Position numbers and translations under genes: made by a program. This document shows, piece after piece, positions 24,428-31,739 of a stretch of 41,633 nucleotides of DNA. Source of the stretch: Cyanobacteria bacterium UBA791 (lineage in GTDB: Bacteria > Cyanobacteriota > Vampirovibrionia > Gastranaerophilales > Gastranaerophilaceae); contig DBIX01000021.1 of the NCBI GenBank assembly GCA_002297005.1, positions 1-41,633 of the forward strand, in the 5' to 3' direction. The notes beneath the pieces were generated by a model. It saw nothing but the letters and a program-made list of their open reading frames with translations, had not been told where the DNA came from and did not search any database. Positions within the stretch are counted from its first letter, which is position 1. Each line of letters begins with the position of its first letter.

Positions 24428-25144
24428 TTATTGAATGTCTAAAAACTTATGAACTTGTGGAATTAATCTTACATTTTCGTATTCATTTAAGAATTTATCG
24501 AAAACATTTTCAATAACTTTTGTAGGTATTTCAAGTTTCATACCATTCATTTTTGGTTGAAGAACTATTTGAAAATCATACTTTTTCGCTAATTCAACGC
24601 TCTTTTTAATTTCTTCATCCGTAATATTTTCATCAAATACAATTTTTGCAAAAAGTCTTTGTTTATAGCAGTCATACTGTTTTGTCATAGCACAATTTAT
24701 AATTGCACATTTAACAGCTTTAAAAAACTCATCATGTAATTCGAAAGAATTTTTTATACTAGAAGATGACGGCAATTTTATATCAGCTGAAACATAGTCA
24801 ATATTATCAAAGACCTTGTTTAAATCTTTTGTCACAGTCGCATTTGTTTCAAGATAAATTGGCTTTTTAACCCTTGTCAAAAACTCTGACAAAAAATCAG
24901 CCCACAAAAGAGGTTCACCACCAGTTAACGAGATAGAATGAATTTTGTCAAAACCATCAAAGGTTTTTATTTTTTCTAAAAGTTCATTCGGTGTATATTC
25001 TTCACAATCCTTTGCGTCAAAATCTGTATCACAATAATTACAGTTTAAATTGCAACCACAAAATCTTATAAACATTTGTTTATGACCAACAAAAGGACCT
25101 TCACCTTGAGTTGAGATAAATATTTCTTTTATTTTAGCTTTCAT
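24428..25144 (-). CDS. queE: 7-carboxy-7-deazaguanine synthase QueE
   Basis: Radical SAM enzyme that rearranges 6-carboxytetrahydropterin to CDG in queuosine and preQ0 synthesis. The 238 residues show STQGEGPFVG, the cluster motif CNLNCNYC within FCGCNLNCNYCDTDF, SLTGGEPLLW and ETNAT. The C-terminal part ends LIPQVHKFL as in the family. It works directly after QueD, encoded at 31375-31737. The ATG overlaps the DnaJ-like stop by one base, so the two are coupled although functionally unrelated. Confidence 0.94.
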   Translation of the reverse strand: MKAKIKEIFISTQGEGPFVGHKQMFIRFCGCNLNCNYCDTDFDAKDCEEYTPNELLEKIKTFDGFDKIHSISLTGGEPLLWADFLSEFLTRVKKPIYLETNATVTKDLNKVFDNIDYVSADIKLPSSSSIKNSFELHDEFFKAVKCAIINCAMTKQYDCYKQRLFAKIVFDENITDEEIKKSVELAKKYDFQIVLQPKMNGMKLEIPTKVIENVFDKFLNEYENVRLIPQVHKFLDIQ

Positions 25145-26187
25145 TATTTAACCGTTTCCTTATTCGCAAGCTCTTGCAATTTTTTATACAAGTCTTTTTC
25201 TTCTTTTGATAAATTTTTAGGGATGTCAATTTTTATAGTAACAATCAAATCCCCAACCTTGTTACCACGTTTTAAGCCTTGTTTTGCAAGACGATATTTT
25301 TGTCCTTGAGCAGTTCCTGCCATAACTTTCATAGAAACTTTACCGTCAGGAACATTTATCTCTTGAGTTGAACCCAAAACAGCGTCTTGTGGCGGAATTA
25401 CAAGAGTGTAATTAATATTTAAACCGTCATATTTGTAAATATCACTATTTTCGATTTGTACATTCAAATACAAATCGCCATTTTTACCGCCATTAAGTCC
25501 TTTATTACCCTCATTTGGAATACGAATTTTTGAACCATGTTTAACAGATGGGGGAATTTTTACAGTAATCTTTTTGTGATTTTGTTCTTCGCCTTTACCG
25601 TTACAAACTCTGCATTTTGTTTGGTTAATAAATTTTCTACCGTTACAAGCTCTACAAGGCTCTGTAATAAGGATATTTACAGTCTTATTACAACCATTAA
25701 TAGATTCAAGCATTGTCAACATAACCTCGCAAGTTATGTCTTCACCATCTTTAGGCGGCTCTTTTTTAGGTTTTTGCTTATGTTTTACATCTTGTTTATG
25801 TTTTAAACCACCTAAAATATCGTTCAGAACTGAAGAAAAACCTTGTTGTTTATCTTGTTCTCTAGCTTGTTTATATGCTTTACTTGCTTCTTTTTTCTGA
25901 GAAGCTTCTTTTGCCTCTTTTGCCTTTTCAGCATTAATTTTTTCTTGGCGAGCTTTTCTTTCTGCGATAATACCTTTTAGCATATCGTATTTTTGTTTTT
26001 GAGCAGAATCACTCAAAACCTCATAAGCTTCAGTTATTTTTTTAAATTTGGCAACATTTTCTTCGTCATTACCACAAACGTCAGGATGGTACTGACGAGC
26101 TAATTTTCTGTACGAAGATTTAATTTCAGCAGAATCTGCTGAAATATCTACACCTAAAATCTCGTAGTAATTAACTTTTATGTCCAT
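25144..26187 (-). CDS. DnaJ-family co-chaperone with a shortened zinc region
   Basis: 347 residues. The J-domain occupies 1-70 with HPD (34-36). Residues 85-150 are a Lys/Gln/Ala-rich charged linker in place of the usual Gly/Phe region. Only two CxxCxGx-type repeats follow (CRACNGR and CRVCNGKG, about 175-200), where canonical DnaJ has four. The two C-terminal beta domains follow (VKIPPSVKHGSKIRI, GDLYLNVQI, QGLKRGNKVGDLIV). It is therefore intermediate between DnaJ (type A) and CbpA (type B). No dnaK or grpE is close. Confidence 0.9.
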   Translation of the reverse strand: MDIKVNYYEILGVDISADSAEIKSSYRKLARQYHPDVCGNDEENVAKFKKITEAYEVLSDSAQKQKYDMLKGIIAERKARQEKINAEKAKEAKEASQKKEASKAYKQAREQDKQQGFSSVLNDILGGLKHKQDVKHKQKPKKEPPKDGEDITCEVMLTMLESINGCNKTVNILITEPCRACNGRKFINQTKCRVCNGKGEEQNHKKITVKIPPSVKHGSKIRIPNEGNKGLNGGKNGDLYLNVQIENSDIYKYDGLNINYTLVIPPQDAVLGSTQEINVPDGKVSMKVMAGTAQGQKYRLAKQGLKRGNKVGDLIVTIKIDIPKNLSKEEKDLYKKLQELANKETVK

Positions 26188-26229
26188 ATATCTATCATAC
26201 AGGCTTTTTATAAAAAAACAATAGCCCTT

Positions 26230-26862
26230 TTAATTAACATCTTTTAAAACTTCTAAAGTTTTTTGTAATTCTACTAATAATGCACTTGTTTGGGCTTGAA
26301 TAGCTTTTGGACTATACATTGCACCCTCGGCACTATATGGCAAATATGGATTATACAAACGAGCCTCATACTTTATTGCAGCAAGATAATGAGATTGAAA
26401 ATCAACTTCTACAAGCTTTTGAAAAGATATGTAATAAGCCTCAGGTTTATCTTTATATTTTGCTTTAAAATAACTCATCCAATCATTGAATGCATTTACA
26501 CGAGCCACAAATTTTTGAATATTTAAATTGTAATTTATAGCCTCAATCATTGATTCAATAAGAGGAATTGCATCATTAATATCATTTGTATATGGTGATA
26601 ATTTGTGTTTTTTAACAATTAAATCAATATAAGCCGGATTATCTCTAGGTACAGGTTTTAACTCATTTTTATCCCTAAAAGTTTCAACATCAGAAAATGC
26701 TGGACGAGCAAGTTCTGAACGTTGACGGTCAAAACGTTGAGTAACATCAGGTAGTGTACCCATGTAACCTTTACGAATTTCACCAGTTGCACTATCTACT
26801 GATGCAAAGGCATTACCTGAAATTAAAAATAATATGAAAATTGAAATAAATAACTTTTTCAT
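26230..26862 (-). CDS. Secreted protein of unknown function
   Basis: 210 residues with a clear signal peptide (MKKLFISIFILFLISGNAFA, cut after residue 20), no lipobox and no later membrane segment. The mature part is mostly helical, with aromatic-rich stretches (FNDWMSYFKAKYKDK, AAIKYEARLYNPYLPYS). I do not recognise the family. It would act in the periplasm or outside the cell. It lies 42 bp upstream of the DnaJ-like gene in the same direction. Confidence 0.75.
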   Translation of the reverse strand: MKKLFISIFILFLISGNAFASVDSATGEIRKGYMGTLPDVTQRFDRQRSELARPAFSDVETFRDKNELKPVPRDNPAYIDLIVKKHKLSPYTNDINDAIPLIESMIEAINYNLNIQKFVARVNAFNDWMSYFKAKYKDKPEAYYISFQKLVEVDFQSHYLAAIKYEARLYNPYLPYSAEGAMYSPKAIQAQTSALLVELQKTLEVLKDVN

Positions 26863-26920
26863 ATTTAAATTATACTGTTTTTTTGAGAAAAAACAAATAC
26901 AATATTAACCCTCACCCCAA

Positions 26921-26946
26921 CCCCTCTCCCATTTATGGGAGAGGGG
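26921..26946. repeat. CCCCTCTCCC/GGGAGAGGGG palindrome
   Basis: A 10-bp perfect stem with a 6-nt loop, preceded by CCCTCACCCCAAC, inside an otherwise AT-rich divergent gap. Its GC content contrasts sharply with its surroundings. It resembles a repeat motif found scattered in many bacterial genomes. No second copy was seen in this window. Confidence 0.6.
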
Positions 26947-27012
26947 ATTAAAAACAATACTAAAAATGTAAAGATTATATACTTAATACAAAATATATAG
27001 TAAAATCAAATT

Positions 27013-28338
27013 ATGAAAATTTGTATTATTCCAATAGATAACAGACCTGTTTGCTATAACTTAATTCAAGATATAGCAAATATAGACAAAAGCATTGAAC
27101 TCTATCTTCCTGATAGAAGCCTTTTAGGTGATTTAACAAAAAATGCAGATATTGATGGCATTTTGAATTGGTTAAAAGATTTACCTAAAATGGATAAAAT
27201 GGTTTTATCTCTTGATACTATTGCCTATGGCGGACTTATTCCATCTCGTAGAAGTCCAGCGACTTTTGAAGAAATAAAGACAAAAATAAATAATTTAAAA
27301 GAAATTTTAAAATCTAAAGAGGCTGAAATTCACGCATTTTCTAGCATAATGAGAATTTCTAATAACAACGTAAATCAAGAAGAAAAAGAATACTGGAATA
27401 AATACGGAAAGAAAATTTTTGAATACTCTTTCAATTTACACAAAAACGGTTCCGCTGAGACGGATGTTCCACAAGAAATATTGGATGATTACTTATCAAC
27501 AAGAAAAAGAAATTTTGAAATAAATAAAACATATTTAGAATGGCAAAAAGAAGGTCTTTTCAAAACTCTTATATTTTCTAAAGATGATTGTGCAGAATAT
27601 GGCTTGAATGTAAAAGAAGCACAAGAACTTGAAAAATTAGGTGGGTTTACAAAAACAGGTGCTGACGAAATTCCATTATCTCTATTTTCTCGTGCGATAG
27701 ATAAAAAAATAAAGATTGCACCAATATTTCTTGAAGATAGCCAAAAAGGGTTGATTTCAAACTACGAAGACGTATCAATTGAACGTAGCGTTCTATCTCA
27801 AATAGAATTGGGCGGAATGGAAGTTTCCACAAAAGAAAATGCAGATATAATCTTAATCATAAACAATTTCAAAATTAATCAGGGTGAAATTGTTATGAAA
27901 AAATCAACAGAACCTTTTAAAGGTGAATTAACTTTACCTAAAAAACCTTACGCAATAGCAGACGTACGTTTTGCAAATGGTTCTGATAATAATTTTGCTA
28001 AAGAAGTTTTAGAAAATCTTGATGAAAATTTTTATGGTTATAGTGCTTGGAATACGAGTGCAAATACTTTAGGCTCACTTCTTTGTGCTATGAAAATAAA
28101 ATATAACGCAGAAAATTATTCCGATAGAGATTTTAAAAAACTTGAATTAATAAGATTTTTAGACGACTGGGCTTATCAAGCAAATGTTCGTCAACAAATA
28201 AAAGAAACAAAAATAAATGAAGAAATGAAACCTTTTGAAGATAAATTAAAAGAAATTTTTAATGTTGATTTTAAAGCAAAATATTCTTTCCCATGGAATA
28301 GATTATTCGAAATAGAGGTACAAATTGACTTTACTTGA
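27013..28338 (+). CDS. DUF4127-family protein
   Basis: 441 residues opening MKICIIPIDNRPVCYNLIQD, with LYLPDRSLLGD and VLSLDTIAYGGLIPSRR, the conserved N-terminal signatures I associate with DUF4127. Later blocks include DDCAEYGLN, ADVRFANGSD and GYSAWNTSANTLG. The family has no firm biochemical role. The sequence looks cytoplasmic: no signal peptide. No Shine-Dalgarno is evident before the ATG. Its last 14 bases overlap mntP, suggesting coupling. Confidence 0.85.
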   Translation: MKICIIPIDNRPVCYNLIQDIANIDKSIELYLPDRSLLGDLTKNADIDGILNWLKDLPKMDKMVLSLDTIAYGGLIPSRRSPATFEEIKTKINNLKEILKSKEAEIHAFSSIMRISNNNVNQEEKEYWNKYGKKIFEYSFNLHKNGSAETDVPQEILDDYLSTRKRNFEINKTYLEWQKEGLFKTLIFSKDDCAEYGLNVKEAQELEKLGGFTKTGADEIPLSLFSRAIDKKIKIAPIFLEDSQKGLISNYEDVSIERSVLSQIELGGMEVSTKENADIILIINNFKINQGEIVMKKSTEPFKGELTLPKKPYAIADVRFANGSDNNFAKEVLENLDENFYGYSAWNTSANTLGSLLCAMKIKYNAENYSDRDFKKLELIRFLDDWAYQANVRQQIKETKINEEMKPFEDKLKEIFNVDFKAKYSFPWNRLFEIEVQIDFT

Positions 28339-28864
28339 TATACTTTTTTTGGCAGTTGCTCTCTCTATTGACGCAACTGCAGTAGCTTTTGCGTATGGAA
28401 TGTGTTTTAGCGAAAAGAGATTAAAAAATTCACTTTCACTTGCAACATTTTGTGGTGTATTTCAAGGCTTAATGCCAATTATAGGATATTTTATCCTAAC
28501 TTCTTACACAGATTTACTTGAACCCTTTTCAAAATGGATAGTTTTCACAATCTTTTTACTTTTAGGTTTAAATATAATAAAAGAAGCTATCAAATCCGAA
28601 TGCGAAGAGGTTAAATGCCTTGATTTAAAATGCTTGTTTGCAATAGCAATAGCAACAAGTATTGACGCACTTGCAGCAGGAGCTGGACTTGCATTAGAAA
28701 AAGTTTCTATTTTAAAAGCTTCATTACTTATTGCTATCGTAACTTTTATAAACACTTTACTTGGGTTTTGGGAAGGAAATACATTAAAGAAATTCCCTAC
28801 AAAAGTTTTGAAAATCTTTGCCGGATTATTATTGATTTTATTAGCAATAAAAGCCTTGGTTTAA
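28325..28864 (+). CDS. mntP: Manganese efflux pump MntP
   Basis: 179 residues, six hydrophobic segments in two homologous halves, each with the family's acidic motif: LSIDATAVAFAYG near residue 14 and TSIDALAAGAG near 111. MntP exports Mn(II) across the inner membrane. The start is TTG with AGAGG seven bases upstream, both inside the end of the DUF4127 gene. No manganese riboswitch is apparent upstream because the gene has no leader of its own. Confidence 0.92.
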   Translation: MTLLDILFLAVALSIDATAVAFAYGMCFSEKRLKNSLSLATFCGVFQGLMPIIGYFILTSYTDLLEPFSKWIVFTIFLLLGLNIIKEAIKSECEEVKCLDLKCLFAIAIATSIDALAAGAGLALEKVSILKASLLIAIVTFINTLLGFWEGNTLKKFPTKVLKIFAGLLLILLAIKALV

Positions 28865-28889
28865 TAATTAATTAAAAAAAGTAAAATAT

Positions 28890-28920
28890 TGTCATGCTGA
28901 ACTTGTTTCAGCATCTTACC
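28890..28920 (-). repeat. Covarying palindromic repeat, member 2 (G-C pair)
   Basis: On the minus strand: GGTAAGATGCTGAA-ACAAG-TTCAGC then ATGACA. It differs from member 1 only at two paired stem positions. As it is just after mntP it may also serve as a 3' hairpin. Confidence 0.8.
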
Positions 28921-28984
28921 AACGTAGATTGGATAATTTCAACGTTAATACATGTTCTAAAACAAATTTGCACATTTATAGCTT

Positions 28985-29043
28985 GTAAGATTCTGAATAT
29001 ACCCGACAAACTAACCACGCACCAATCATGCTTCAGAATGACA
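28985..29043 (+). repeat. Covarying palindromic repeat, member 3 (T-A pair, long loop)
   Basis: GTAAGATTCTGAA and TTCAGAATGACA have the same arms as members 1 and 2, with the variable pair now T-A and a 34-nt insertion between the arms. Confidence 0.6.
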
Positions 29044-29086
29044 CTAAAGGTATGTCAAGATTTGCAAAAATATAGATTTACTCCGG

Positions 29087-29226
29087 CACTTCACACCGGC
29101 TTTCACAGTTTTGCTCCTGTGGGTTTCGGACATACGTCCTGCAATCCTACGTCGCTATCGTTATGTTACGTCTTCCAAAGCCTTGCACTTCTGCAAGTCT
29201 TTTCAGACTTCACATCGGCTTACGCA
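29087..29226 (-). repeat. Dispersed repeat, copy B
   Basis: 29149-29226 is the exact reverse complement of 6620-6697 (78 bp). The rest (29087-29148) is a diverged version that keeps the ACAGGAGCAAAA block and the terminal GTGAAGTG subrepeat. Its edge lies 4 bp from the terminator of the hairpin-array RNA. Confidence 0.9.
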
Positions 29227-29230
29227 GTTA

Positions 29231-29254
29231 AAAACCCCACTTGCGTGGGGTTTT
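29231..29254 (-). terminator. Intrinsic terminator of the hairpin-array RNA
   Basis: On the minus strand AAAACCCCAC-GCAA-GTGGGGTTTT, a 10-bp stem with a run of five T. The GC-rich core stands out in the AT-rich context. It lies about 45 nt after the last CA[A/C]GGA[A/T]G motif and marks the minus strand as the transcribed one. Confidence 0.85.
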
Positions 29255-29479
29255 AGCGTAATTCTTTTTTAATCTCATAATTAAAAAATTTTTCTCGAAC
29301 TTCCTTGTTCACATCTACAAAACTTCCGTGTTTTGCCTTTTAGCATCCGTGCTATTTTGTTGGCTCACATCCTTGCTCGCCCTGACTTCCGTGTCATTTT
29401 CTTCCGTGATTTGAGCTTCCTTGCTCTATTTAAAACTTCCTTGTTTTAATTTGCATCCTTGCTTTCGGCTTCCGTGCCT
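29231..29479 (-). ncRNA. Candidate CsrA-sequestering RNA: ten CA[A/C]GGA[A/T]G motifs in small hairpins
   Basis: Read on the minus strand, ten 8-mers fit CA[A/C]GGA[A/T]G; their plus-strand left ends are 29300, 29323, 29344, 29368, 29386, 29401, 29416, 29436, 29454 and 29469 (15-24 nt apart). At least six are flanked by complementary arms: GAA/TTC, CAAAA/TTTTG, TAG/CTA, TGA/TCA, GAG/CTC and TTAAAA/TTTTAA. One more has GGC/GCC arms with tandem G-A mismatches. Arms differ but pair, while the loop is fixed, which is the signature of selected RNA hairpins. CsrA/RsmA is known to bind A(N)GGA in hairpin loops, with SELEX optimum RUACARGGAUGU, and CsrB/RsmZ RNAs carry many such loops. The RNA starts at the stop of the 90-residue ORF, so it may be its 3' UTR or a processed piece. 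csrA is not in the window. Confidence 0.75.
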
Positions 29480-29752
29480 TTATGCTTTTGTTAAAAATCT
29501 TACGTTTCCTAGTATCAAAGGTTTTACCAAATCAATGATATTTTTCGATTTTACTATGCAGTCCAATATTCCTTTTGGATACTTAAGATAATGATTAGTC
29601 GAAGATAAAGCTACAATTTTACTTGCTTCTAAAGGATTTAAAGATGAAATATCCATTTTTAAATGTTTGCAATCGGTATCTGCAATATATTTTTTTACAG
29701 AATTAATCTTTAACTCAGTATTGCTACCTTTCGGAGTAAAATAACCTTGCAT
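29480..29752 (-). CDS. 90-residue protein of unknown function upstream of the hairpin array
   Basis: MQGYFTPKGSNTELKINSVK, then HLKMDISSLNPLEASKIVAL, NHYLKYPKGILDCIVKS and LGNVRFLTKA. The pattern of alternating strands and helices, with DISSLNPLEASK, loosely recalls a STAS-like fold, and I believe similar short proteins occur in other gut anaerobes, but I cannot name a family. ATG 29752 lies about 30 nt after a sigma-28-like promoter. Its stop abuts the first CACGGAAG hairpin. Either it is the coding part of a bifunctional mRNA or the array is processed from it. Confidence 0.65.
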   Translation of the reverse strand: MQGYFTPKGSNTELKINSVKKYIADTDCKHLKMDISSLNPLEASKIVALSSTNHYLKYPKGILDCIVKSKNIIDLVKPLILGNVRFLTKA

Positions 29753-29783
29753 ATTTATATCTCATAACCTCTTAACAATGTCT

Positions 29784-29809
29784 TTATCGGCTTATGTATT
29801 TTTTTCTTA
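29784..29809 (-). promoter_or_regulatory. Putative sigma-28 promoter for the 90-residue ORF and hairpin array
   Basis: On the minus strand GCCGATAA (29784-29791) is a perfect sigma-28 -10. TAAG (29806-29809) lies 14 nt upstream, fitting TAAA-N14-16-GCCGATAT of the Bacillus form with one -35 mismatch. The start would be near 29777, with the ATG at 29752. Confidence 0.65.
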
Positions 29810-29851
29810 ACCTTTATTGTAAAAATCTAGTACAAATGACGTAGGTTATTG

Positions 29852-29857
29852 TATAAT
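29852..29857 (+). promoter_or_regulatory. -10 element of the kdsD operon
   Basis: Perfect TATAAT, 28 nt before the chosen kdsD start; the -35 is not obvious. It is divergent from the sigma-28-like promoter about 45 bp away. Confidence 0.45.
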
Positions 29858-29879
29858 ATTTCTACGAGTGAGGGTTAAA

Positions 29880-30851
29880 ATGTTGACAAAATCAATAACA
29901 GATATAGCTAAAGAGGTCTTAAAAATAGAGGCAGATTCTATTAATAGACTTATTGAAAGATTTAATGAAGAAGAATTTAATAAAGCAATCGATTTGATGT
30001 ACAACTGCAAAGGTCGTGTAATCGTTACAGGTATGGGAAAATCAGGTTTAGTGGGCAAGAAAATTGCAGCTACTTTATCTTCAACTGGTACACCATCATA
30101 CTTTTTACATCCAGCGGAAAGTACTCACGGCGATTCTGGTATGGTTACAAGAGATGACGTTATCGTTGCAATTTCTAATAGTGGCGAAACTCAAGAACTT
30201 CTTAATCTTTTACCTTTCATAAAAAGATTTAACCTACCTCTAATTGCTATGTGTGGTAATTTAAACTCAACTCTTACAATAGCATCAGACGTTAAAATAG
30301 ATATTTCTGTAGAAAAAGAGGCTTGTCCTCTAGGTAAAGCCCCTACTGCAAGTACAACAGCAACACTTGCTATGGGTGATGCTATGGCAGTTTGCTTGTT
30401 AGAAAAAAGAGGGTTTACAGCAGAAGATTTCTTAATCTTCCATCCATCTGGAAGCCTTGGAAAAGGTTTATTATACAAGGTTTCTGATCTTATGAGAAAT
30501 GATAATTTACCTATCGTAAATGAAAACGAACAATTTATCACAACTCTTGAAACTGTTGATAGTCATAAACTCGGACTTGCTCTTATTGTTAACGATACAA
30601 ACACTTTAACAGGTATCCTTACAGATGGTGACATCAGAAGAACTCTTTTAAAACACAAGGACGTTGAACATCTTTTGGTAAAAGATGTTATGACTAAATC
30701 ACCAAAAACTGTAGAAAAATCTTCTTATGCAGCAGGTGCATTACACACTATGGAGAAATATTCTATTACAGCATTACCAATTTTGGACGAAAATTCAAAA
30801 CCTATTGGTATTTTACATATTCATGATTTATTAAAAGCAGGAGTTGCATAA
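29880..30851 (+). CDS. kdsD: Arabinose-5-phosphate isomerase KdsD
   Basis: Makes arabinose-5-P from ribulose-5-P, the first step of Kdo (LPS inner core) synthesis. 323 residues: SIS domain (about 35-170; VTGMGKSGLVGKKIAATLSS, then HGDSGMV and ISNSGETQELL), followed by a CBS pair (about 205-323; VSDLMR and VKDVMTKSPKTV). Length is standard. The frame is open to GTG 29868, but ATG 29880 has GAGGG six bases upstream and is preferred. It leads the run kdsD-kdsC-queD-uppP and indicates an outer membrane with LPS. Confidence 0.95.
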   Translation: MLTKSITDIAKEVLKIEADSINRLIERFNEEEFNKAIDLMYNCKGRVIVTGMGKSGLVGKKIAATLSSTGTPSYFLHPAESTHGDSGMVTRDDVIVAISNSGETQELLNLLPFIKRFNLPLIAMCGNLNSTLTIASDVKIDISVEKEACPLGKAPTASTTATLAMGDAMAVCLLEKRGFTAEDFLIFHPSGSLGKGLLYKVSDLMRNDNLPIVNENEQFITTLETVDSHKLGLALIVNDTNTLTGILTDGDIRRTLLKHKDVEHLLVKDVMTKSPKTVEKSSYAAGALHTMEKYSITALPILDENSKPIGILHIHDLLKAGVA

Positions 30852-30852
30852 T

Positions 30853-31356
30853 ATGACAACAGTTGAAGAAAAAGCAAAAAAAATCAAGTTATTAGCCTTT
30901 GACGTTGACGGTGTAATGACTGACGGCGGAATAATTTACACAGAGGACGGAAAAGAAATAAAAAGATTTAACGCAAAAGATGGTCAAGGTTTGACTAACT
31001 GTATAAAAAATGATTTTATCGTTGCAATAATAACAGCACGTCAAAACGGTACAGTATCACACAGATTTGAACATCTTCAAGTCCAAGAAATTCACCAAGG
31101 TATAAAAAATAAAATTTCAAAACTTGATGAAATCTTAAAAAAATATAATCTATCTTATGAAGAAGTAGCATACATGGGTGACGATTTGCCTGACATTTGT
31201 ATTCTAGAAAAAGTCGGACTAGCTACATGCCCACATGATGCAGTAGATGAAGTTAAAGAAAAATGCAACTTCATTTCTTCTAAAGATGGAGGAAGAGGTG
31301 CAGTCAGAGAATTGACTGACCTTGTATTAAACGCTCAAAATATACGTAAAATATAA
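30853..31356 (+). CDS. kdsC: Kdo-8-phosphate phosphatase KdsC
   Basis: HAD-family phosphatase that dephosphorylates Kdo-8-P. 167 residues, the usual short C0-type HAD: motif I FDVDGVMTDGG, then FNAKDGQGL, IITAR (motif II), and YMGDDLPDICIL (motif IV), with CPHDAVDEVK. ATG 30853, one base after the kdsD stop, has AGGAG upstream; an in-frame TTG at 30844 has no room for a spacer. Its pairing with kdsD is classic. Confidence 0.95.
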   Translation: MTTVEEKAKKIKLLAFDVDGVMTDGGIIYTEDGKEIKRFNAKDGQGLTNCIKNDFIVAIITARQNGTVSHRFEHLQVQEIHQGIKNKISKLDEILKKYNLSYEEVAYMGDDLPDICILEKVGLATCPHDAVDEVKEKCNFISSKDGGRGAVRELTDLVLNAQNIRKI

Positions 31357-31374
31357 GTAAAAGGAGAATAAATT

Positions 31375-31737
31375 ATGTATGAAGTAAAAGCACAATTGTC
31401 TTTTTCAGCAGCACACCACTTACTAAACTATGACGGTGAATGTGAACACCAACACGGTCACAACTGGTTAGTAGAAGCTTTTGTTAGAGGCGACATCTTA
31501 GATAAAAGTAATATTTTAGTAGATTTCAAAAGATTAAAAGCTGAATTAAGAAAAGTTTTAGCATATCTTGATCACCAAGATGTTAACGAATTGCCTGAAT
31601 TTAAAGACGAAAGCCCATCAAGTGAAATGTTAGCATATTTCATTTATACAAAATTGAAAGAAAAGTTTGTAGAATTATACAGAATCAATGTTTGGGAAAC
31701 TCCTGAATCTTGTGCTGGTTATTTTGAGGAAGACTAA
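31375..31737 (+). CDS. queD: 6-carboxytetrahydropterin synthase QueD
   Basis: Converts dihydroneopterin triphosphate to 6-carboxytetrahydropterin, the substrate of QueE at 24428-25144. 120 residues with the zinc and catalytic residues in FSAAHHLL, CEHQHGHNW, LDHQDVNEL and WETPESCAGY. Preceded by AAAGGAG. It sits inside an envelope-gene run, apart from queE, so the pathway is scattered here. Confidence 0.95.
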   Translation: MYEVKAQLSFSAAHHLLNYDGECEHQHGHNWLVEAFVRGDILDKSNILVDFKRLKAELRKVLAYLDHQDVNELPEFKDESPSSEMLAYFIYTKLKEKFVELYRINVWETPESCAGYFEED

Positions 31738-31739
31738 TT

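Larger units (their letters stand above)
28865..29227. other. Repeat-filled intergenic region after mntP
   Basis: 363 bp without a supported gene. It holds three dispersed elements: the 31-nt palindromic unit (28890-28920), a long-loop relative of it (28985-29043) and copy B of the 78-bp repeat (29087-29226). An ORF open through much of it has no family character and is made of repeat sequence. Confidence 0.8.

Noticed and set aside
28894..29256. Plus-strand ORF of 120 codons after mntP
   Set aside because: It is made of dispersed repeats and shares its peptide with the reverse frame of the copy at 6.6 kb; no ribosome binding site and no protein character.
29297..29480. CRISPR array
   Set aside because: The repeated part is only 8 nt, spacing is 15-24 nt, flanking bases pair with each other, and no cas gene is present. 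RNA hairpins explain it better.
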